The notes under the pieces were generated by a model that was not told the DNA's origin, did not search any database, and saw nothing but the letters and a program-made list of their open reading frames with translations. A stretch of 64,000 nt of DNA from Rotaria macrura (lineage: Eukaryota > Rotifera > Eurotatoria > Philodinida > Philodinidae), in assembly GCA_900239685.1 (NCBI GenBank), contig OENT01000506.1, forward strand, positions 41,535 to 105,534, read 5' to 3'. Positions 57,205 to 64,000 of the stretch are shown here, piece by piece (the stretch's first letter is position 1; every line of letters begins with the position of its first letter). The position numbers and the translations under genes are program-made.

Positions 57205-60200
57205 ACGAGATATCAAATCAATGAATAATAAAAAATAAAAACATTGTATTCATTCCTTATAGGCAAATGTTTGTCATCATCATCGTTGTTGTTGTTGTTG
57301 TTGTTGTTGTTATACTATCTACTTTGTTCATTTTCATTATTTGGCCGATCATTCTTTTTTCTCTGTTTTTTTTATAATGACTCTTGTTTCTTTTTGTAGA
57401 CAATAGGCCATCTGATTGAGTTCGTTGGAAAGGAATATTTATCATGTTTGTTTTTGTTTTGCTATCTAAAAGAAGACAAGAGAATAAACAATTCTTTCTC
57501 AATACTACGGTAAACAACCATGTTACTTGTGTTCTATGAAAACCGAGAAGTATGCGATTAAAACAGAAGAATTCATAAACTGGTTTTCCAGAAGTGTAAC
57601 TAGCTGAATAAACTAGCCGCTATTTTTTTCCACACTTAGGCAGCAGACATTTCTCGATCGGTCTATAAAATTTTTGCGACGATGCAAAACTATTATGTAA
57701 GAACCTTCAATACAGATAGTTATCTTCGAATATAGTTATACAAGGGTTTAGAGTTTGGTTGATGTTATTCAACTGAAGTTACAATCAATCTTCGAACGAT
57801 TGTAAAAATAAAGCCTTACACATGTCAATCACAGTTTGAGGGGCAATGTTCTTTGTATCATTTCAGAATGCAAAACTCGATTTGAATTTAGAATTGTAAT
57901 CTATACTTAGTCTTGTATTTAATAACTAGGTATCGAGTAACAAATTATTAGCATACTTGATATGATCGTTAATTCATGATAGTCAGCACGAAATATACCA
58001 TGTTAAGCATTAAGATTATTTCAGTAGTTCTAAATATTTATTCTTTTTTTTTCTTTTTAATTATACTCATAAAATTCAATCTCAACTAAATGATTAGAGA
58101 ATCAAGCCGTTCACCAGTTAATTTTTGGAACATGAAAATTGTGCTGTACGGTTTCAAAGGAAAATTTTCACCCTTAAATCTATCTGAGGAAATGGAAAAT
58201 AGTTAACCTTGATTGCAATCGAAAATTTCATGTTTTCGGAAGACAAAGGAATGAATACTTTGACTTTATTTTTGTTGACTAGTCGTGTAGTAGATTTATT
58301 TGAATAATTGCTTAAGAACATATTTTAAAAGAACATGACTCAGAAGTGTTATTATAAAACTAACTTCATCGGCATAAGGAATAAGAACAGTAATGTAATT
58401 AGGTTATTGCTATTTGTTCAATATTCACATATTTAATCGATTCTGAACAACCTTTTAATAATGACTATTCGAGTCTTGTATAGAAAATGTGTTAGTCAGT
58501 CTGTGATTTATACTGACAAGTAAACAATCTATCATTTATTTTTCTGTCCATGCTTTAAATAAGATATTTTCTTATGTCGTATTTATATTTCAAATGTTTG
58601 CATACTGAGCTTGTCAATATCTTGTACTTCTTCATCCACTTTTCTGCTACATTGGCGTTCTCAATCATACTTGACTGATTCTTTATCTTCCGTCATGACA
58701 AACTTCCGATGATTGATACTGTAGGAATATCTGAATACCCGATGGAAAATTTTTCGATTGATTTATTCAGTGAGATGAGGAATTCAGCTCCATCCTTCTT
58801 CTATGCCAAAATCATTGATCAATCAGTAATCGTTTATAAATTTCGGGTGCTTCGTAAGAATTTTCTACGATATGTTTATTGTAACTGGTGTATTGTTATT
58901 AAGATTTGTATTCTTAATTGGAAAACTTGTTTTATACTAATACAACGTTCTATGCTTGTTTCTGATTTTCAAGAGTCACATTTGATTGCTGATTTCTAGA
59001 CTCATTTGTAAGCCGGTGTGTTGTAATAATATGACCACGAACGGATGTTGATGTGGTCAATGTCAAGTTTTTCTCAGTCAATTATGATTAAACGATGTCC
59101 ACTAAGGATAAATGTTAAGTGTTTGCGTGTGACGTAAGGAATCTCAATTTTTAATTGATTTCAAATAAAAAGAAAGGTGAATATTTTCGGAATCATTTTT
59201 GATAGAAACTAGATAAACATGTGGGTGATTTTCACAACTTAAAACTGTAAAGAAAACTAGATCGAACCTTTAATAACAGAGTTTGACGAGAAGTTTCTTT
59301 AGGTTTTGGTGCCAACCTTTTAAACGAGCAAATACAGTGTAATGTCAAAATTTTCAAATTTGGTATTCAAACGACTAGCCTATCACGAATAATTGTCGGA
59401 AGGTTTTTGATAAAAACTTTTTTCTAACAATACTTACTCTTCGTTTTATTTGAAATGCATAATATTCTTCAATCAGTGCATTTTGAACTAAAAGTTAAAA
59501 TAGATGAGATTACCAATACTACAAAAAATTCTGACATTTTTTTCACCTTGTCGTTTGATCATTTCGAATAATGACAAATGAAATGTTTTCGAAGAACTTC
59601 TTCAATATTACTAATAATACGTTCCGGAAATAATGATTTTGAATGCAGCGAGAGTGCTTTATAGACATGAATGTGTATCATTTACCTTCCAAGTTATTTC
59701 AGACACAGTTTACTATAACAGTCTATGCTATGCATCAATTTTAATCTGAGAGCTAAAAACAATTCTTATATGTTACAGTTGCACAGGATACTTAATTATG
59801 ACACTGTATTCATTTTTCGTCACATCATCATTTTCTTAAATGAGGCGTTCCTTGATTCTCATTTGCTTTTCTAAGTTAAAGTTGATTTAGAAAGTGAAAA
59901 AACTTTAATGGAGACCAAAAATGACGTTTGTAAAGAATTTTCTATGTGATTGATTTGTATACGTACTTTGAATAAAAGCATCTGAATTCTAATTATAAGA
60001 AGGCCATATTATATATTCGTATGTAGAGCAAAGTTTGCTCTTCCAAATCTATCGTTTACTTCACTTCCATAATACTACCGATAAACAGCAGAATCTATTG
60101 CATTGTAAATATTAAACTTTTAAAAAACCGGTTATTTTGTAAAATATAAAACTCTGTACGAAATTAGCAATGAAAAGCTATTCCACGATATCCCTTCGAA

Positions 60201-60690
60201 AAATTACACATCATAAAATAAGATTATTTTTCGTGGCACAAACGATATTTTTTATTTATTCGGGTATTTTTTTTTATAGTTTAACTAGCCGCAGGTCATA
60301 GTCAATTTGAAAGGATATGTTTAAAGAACATTTTTGATTTCTCGCTCTACTGTACTAACGTCAATCGTTTCAATTACAGCTCTATGGCTGAAAAATGAGT
60401 AAGCATGAATACTAACGGCCTTAAAGCAGCGTTGTGTCCAACTGTTATTGTTAGTATCCATTGAAATTATTCTCTTTCTGAATAAACTTTAACTTAGAAA
60501 AAGAACTGTGAATATGTATGTATCAGTGAATTGCAACTTTTAGGTAACGTTAATGTTTTCGTAGTATTTCGCTAATAACTTTCGCTTCTCTGAACCGATT
60601 CTAACAATGTTTTTCTACATCATGGCAAATGGTATGCCCCACTGTCACACAAAATTTCAGCCCTGTAGCTTATACCAGTGCTTTGTTATA
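57205..60690. other. gene-free stretch after DDOST
   Basis: It contains the DDOST 3' UTR with an AATAAA at 57234 and a GTT trinucleotide run at about 57283-57312. The rest has no recognisable exon. The frame at 58709-58999 (96 codons) has no motif, starts in AT-rich DNA and has no splice context. Confidence 0.6.
57283..57312. repeat. GTT trinucleotide repeat
   Basis: About nine GTT units lie just beyond the DDOST polyadenylation signal. Confidence 0.8.
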
Positions 60691-60693
60691 AGA

Positions 60694-60935
60694 TATATGT
60701 CGTAGGAGGAATTAAAATCCAGTTCAGTTTTAAATCGAACTAGAATAGATTGAAATTTTAATTATTCCTAGTTGATTTTAAAATTTTGATCTCAACTCGT
60801 TGATATTGGAATGCATTGCGAAGTGAACTAGTTGACTTTAAAATTTTAAAATCAACTAGGAATAATTAAAAATTTCAATCTGTCTTAGTTCGATTTAAAA
60901 CTGAACTGGATTATAATTTCTCCTACGACATATAT
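60694..60935. mobile_element. palindromic MITE
   Basis: Two arms of about 105 bp are inverse copies of each other with a spacer of about 30 bp. The arms start TATGTCGTAGGAG, continue through CCAGTTCAG and CCTAGTTGATTTTAAAATTTT, and read back in the opposite strand to CTCCTACGACATA. TA dinucleotides adjoin both ends. Length and structure fit a Tc1/mariner-type MITE. It has no coding capacity. Confidence 0.8.
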
Positions 60936-61118
60936 ATGACGAAAAAATGCTCATTTTTAATGACACATGATAAGAAAAACGAGTTTTTTGACCATTGAAA
61001 AGCAAGAGGAAAATTATGTATCTCGAACATTTTGTGCACTGTTCGATGCTCTATCAAAATATGTCATCGATTTGAATATGATGTTTTCTTTCCTTCGTAT
61101 AAAGTTTTTGCACCATTT

Positions 61119-61133
61119 TACAGACACTTTATT
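61119..61133. repeat. target-site duplication of SINE, left copy
   Basis: TACAGACACTTTATT is identical to 61468-61482, on the poly-T side of the inserted SINE. Confidence 0.85.
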
Positions 61134-61467
61134 TTTTTTTTTTTTATTTTAATTACGCTGAATTTTATTCGTGACATCCATACATATTTTTGGGAGATTT
61201 TTTACAATTTTTGAGGACACTTACGAATGTATGCAACGGTCATGATAATGATAACAAACAGAGAAAGAATACAAAGAAATGAAAACGAACAGAATGAAAA
61301 TCGAATTCGAACCAATGATGACGATAACGTGCATCGTTGCTTTTTCTTTTGTTTATTCTTCCGATACCATATATCTTGACACTGAATGCACGATGCCAGG
61401 GGAAGGGATCGAACCTTCTGATCTCTGACCATAATCAGATGCATAGAACCACTACGCCATCCCCGGC
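61134..61467 (-). mobile_element. tRNA-derived SINE, minus strand
   Basis: A 334-bp insertion is bracketed by a perfect 15-bp direct repeat. Read on the minus strand it begins with a tRNA-like head (61394-61467), continues through about 240 bp of unrelated body and ends in a poly-A tail, seen as a T-run starting at 61134 on the plus strand. RNA polymerase III A box (TGGCGTAGTGGTT, about 61459-61447) and B box (GGTTCGATCCC, about 61415-61405) are intact. These three features together define a tRNA-derived SINE. The perfect duplication implies a recent insertion. Its partner LINE is not in the window. Confidence 0.85.
61394..61467 (-). pseudogene. tRNA-like head of the SINE
   Basis: The 74-nt sequence folds as a tRNA. 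The 7-bp acceptor stem is GCCGGGG with CCCTGGC. The T arm is GAAGG with CCTTC around TTCGATC. The D arm is weak at 3 bp. The anticodon stem TCTGA with TCAGA closes a 6-nt loop, TTATGG, instead of the normal seven. That loop makes a working tRNA unlikely. Its place at the end of a SINE explains it better. Confidence 0.75.
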
Positions 61468-61482
61468 TACAGACACTTTATT
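61468..61482. repeat. target-site duplication of SINE, right copy
   Basis: Perfect copy of 61119-61133, directly abutting the 5' end of the tRNA-like head. Confidence 0.85.
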
Positions 61483-63117
61483 ATTTTTGTGTAGAGTGAC
61501 GGAAACGTGGTTGCAATTCAGCCATCGAAAAAGCTAGTGATGCGCAGACTATACTAACAGAAAGAAAACTCTTTAAGACACAAAATTATTAGAAAAAGCT
61601 GTGTTTTATCAGATTTATTTGTAGATAAAAATAACAAGACCTTTTGAAAACAAGGTCTTTACATTCACTTTGGTAGTGACGATTTGAAAATTGAATCGCT
61701 TATAACTCTTTAACCAATCGCTCAACTTATCTCAAATTTGTAGCGTAGATGTAGAAAGATAAGTTACGTAAGAGATAAGAATTTCAGCTCTTAGTCCTTT
61801 TCTGTTTGGGAGTAATTGACATTATCCTAAATAAAAAGAACAGTAACGATTTTTGCAGATATTTTCAGTTTTATATGAACAACCTAAAAGTTACATCTAT
61901 AGATGCAGTTTTTGATGCTGAATCTAACGAAAAATTCTCTGAAAATTATATACCAACGTAAAAAAATACAAAAGTAAACTTTATTGAAAAATTAAGCGTT
62001 TTTACCTACCACAAGAGAAAATTGAGTTTTCTGAGAATTTTCTTTCAATAATGAAAGGATTTAAAATTTTTCAATGTAGTTATTCTTGTAGTGTTCACTG
62101 AGCTCTATCAAACCATGTAAAAATATATCAAAAAAGAATTTTGTGCGATTTTCGAATTACGTGCACCTTCAGTAATTAGAAGAATCGCAAATTTGAAGAG
62201 CTCATCTCTCCCTTAATAATCGATAAAGTATTGGGAAATTTTTGCTATTTATTACAGGCACAGAGTACAATAAAATGCACTACTCAAAAGTGGTTTAGAT
62301 TCACTTTCAATTTTTTCCATGAATTGTACTAAAAAGTTGCAATTCACTCATATATATATTTAAGAAGATCAAAATATCCTAATTCTAGCTGACTACTATC
62401 GATTATTTCCTAAAATCTATAACTAAAAGACAATTGAACATATCTTTTATTCAAAGACTTCTTAGACGCAGGCTATATATCTCTTGATATGCTAATCGGG
62501 AATATACACATTACGTTTCTCATTGCTGAATATGATTTCATAAATCTTAGGGATTTCAAGACAGCAATGACAAATCTTACATTAACAAGACTTCTCGAGT
62601 TTCTTTCATTCATAAGATCATGTTAATAAATTTGTGCGACATTTTTTTATGTTTCTAAACCAAAGCTCTACTTAGAATTCCGACTAACTCTCATGATTAT
62701 ACTTACTTATACTTATGAAACACTGACTCCGCAAATAGAATTGCGCAATGAATATTTAATTTTGGAGAAGGGTTCAAATCAGTTATCGTCTTCTCTTCTC
62801 TACTGTATGTATATACATGTAATTATATACTTTCGTCTTCTTAAAATAAAAAAATAACTTTAATAAGACGGAAATAATATCTACTTGACCAAATCGATAA
62901 AACTGTAATACATGAACTGTGAGAACTCTGCTATTTGTCAATAAGAGATAATAAGTGAAGCATGTATTGACCTCTGATTGATGACATCACCAAATAACTT
63001 GTTTGTGAAAAAGAATAAGCATCATGTTCGAAATCAACGTAGAAAATAATATTGATTCATATATCTTTTATTAACCAAGCTCTAAGATCAAAAAACGACT
63101 AATGAAACACATCAATA
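61483..63117. other. gene-free stretch between SINE and hAT-like MITE
   Basis: Nothing coding was recognised. Phrases such as ATAACTCTTTAACCAATCG and TTTCAGCTCTTAG resemble decayed dispersed repeats, but no boundaries could be drawn. Confidence 0.5.
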
Positions 63118-63125
63118 GTAGTTTC

Positions 63126-63422
63126 CAGAGCTCCGCGGGACCACAAAAAAGTCGTTCCATCCCGCCTACTTTTTATTTTTCAGTTCCGTCCCGTTTGACA
63201 TGGTTTACCAAAAATTTCCGAACTGTTCCATTAGTAAAATACTAACTTTTGGGGCTTGAAATGGTTGAGTCAATTGTTTTGACCGAAAGCGACACTTCTC
63301 TGTTGAAAAGTCACAGAAATTAATTGTTTTTCAGCTAAAAAACGAAGAAAATATTCCTTGCGAGACGCAGAACGAATCCAAAACTCGTCCCGTCCCGTCC
63401 CACGCCGTCCAGCGGAGCTCTA
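63126..63422. mobile_element. hAT-like MITE with 8-bp target duplication
   Basis: The left end is CAGAGCTCCGC and the right end is the reverse complement of TAGAGCTCCGC. Flanking octamers GTAGTTTC (63118-63125) and GTAGTGTC (63423-63430) match at 7 of 8 bases, the size typical of hAT insertions. CCCGTCCCGTCCC-like GC-rich tracts stand out from the AT-rich background. It is 297 bp with no open frame, so non-autonomous. Confidence 0.7.
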
Positions 63423-63430
63423 GTAGTGTC

Positions 63431-64000
63431 TGTATTTTATTGACTATGTCACAATATTTTGAATTTATTTGAACAGAATGTTTTTTGAAAAATATTCCAA
63501 TCGTCCAGTTTTACTAGCACACTAATATTTAAAGGATTTCTTCCACTGTGCCTAGTTTAAGCCTCTTGCAATATTATTTTACAATCGATTCCTAGGACTA
63601 ACTCATAATAACGTATTATTTGCGAAAAAACTTAGCATCATATTTGTTAATTCAAGCTGCAATATACATGAAGAAAAATTCAACATGGCATATGGGCTTA
63701 TTTTCGTTTCATGATTTTCAGTAACTAAAATTTATGAAGTCGGACACTAATTATTGATAAACGAAATGTAAATGTTCAATATTAGCTTCTAAAACGTTAT
63801 GAAGCAACACAGAGACCAGCAGAGAAAATGTTTTAGTGAACCTTTCCATGATGAGCATTTTTCAGTATCTACATATTAATTCTAGCATAAAATAGATGTT
63901 TCCTACTCTTTTACTGCACGTTTAGTAATTTTAACGATGTAAATCATCTTGTAAAAATTTACCTTGTTTTATAAATCAATAGCGATTTTCGCACTGTTTC
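63431..64000. other. gene-free right edge
   Basis: AT-rich DNA with no recognisable exon or repeat boundary up to the window end. Confidence 0.6.

Noticed and set aside
58709..58999. 96-codon frame after DDOST
   Set aside because: No motif and no gene context. AT-rich chance frame.
61394..61467. Functional tRNA gene
   Set aside because: Six-base anticodon loop, weak D stem and location at the end of a poly-A-tailed, duplication-flanked insert indicate a SINE head.

Overview
The window is AT-rich eukaryotic DNA. The genes are split by many short GT-AG introns, mostly 50-120 bp, and they are animal genes: a Wnt ligand, a TALE homeobox protein, a salt-inducible kinase, a protein with BRCA1-type BRCT domains, proteasome subunit Rpt1 and oligosaccharyltransferase subunit OST48. 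The base composition, tiny introns and a plant/microbe-type glycosyltransferase would suit a rotifer or a similarly compact protostome. This is inference: no species marker (rRNA, mitochondrial gene, telomere) is present.

Layout. 1-2668: no gene seen. 2669-4424 (+): Wnt, four exons. 6050-10106: two ~570-bp repeat copies in opposite orientation, with gene-free DNA between them. 13254-16821 (-): SQD2-like family 4 glycosyltransferase. 16822-25340: gene-poor, with one neat nested hairpin. 25341-29274 (+): a six-exon protein with three copies of an unfamiliar Cys3His motif followed by a TALE homeodomain. 29275-33240: gene-poor, with a weak membrane-protein remnant and a GC-richer patch. 33241-34086 (+): BRCA1-type tandem BRCT protein. 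38402-43744 (+): SIK-type kinase, 17 exons including one of 7 nt. 44407-45593 (+): RING-H2 protein. 46790-49061 (+): PSMC2/Rpt1, nine exons. 52587-53392: long-inverted-repeat element containing an assembly gap. 53581-57204 (+): DDOST/OST48, eleven exons. 57205-64000: no gene, but three young or recognisable mobile elements (a palindromic MITE, a tRNA-derived SINE with target duplication and poly-A tail, and a hAT-like MITE).

The genes do not form one pathway. They are ordinary, separately transcribed animal loci: signalling (Wnt, SIK), transcription (homeobox), DNA-damage type binding (BRCT), protein turnover (RING, Rpt1) and ER glycosylation (OST48). Nearly every exon model below was checked by reading-frame phase across each junction. 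The exceptions are stated: one junction in the glycosyltransferase, the first BRCT exon, and the last homeobox exon.

No CRISPR array, bacterial operon or viral gene was seen. The strongest leads are the Cys3His/TALE architecture, the SQD2-like gene in an animal-type locus, the 7-nt microexon in the kinase catalytic loop, and the intact SINE.
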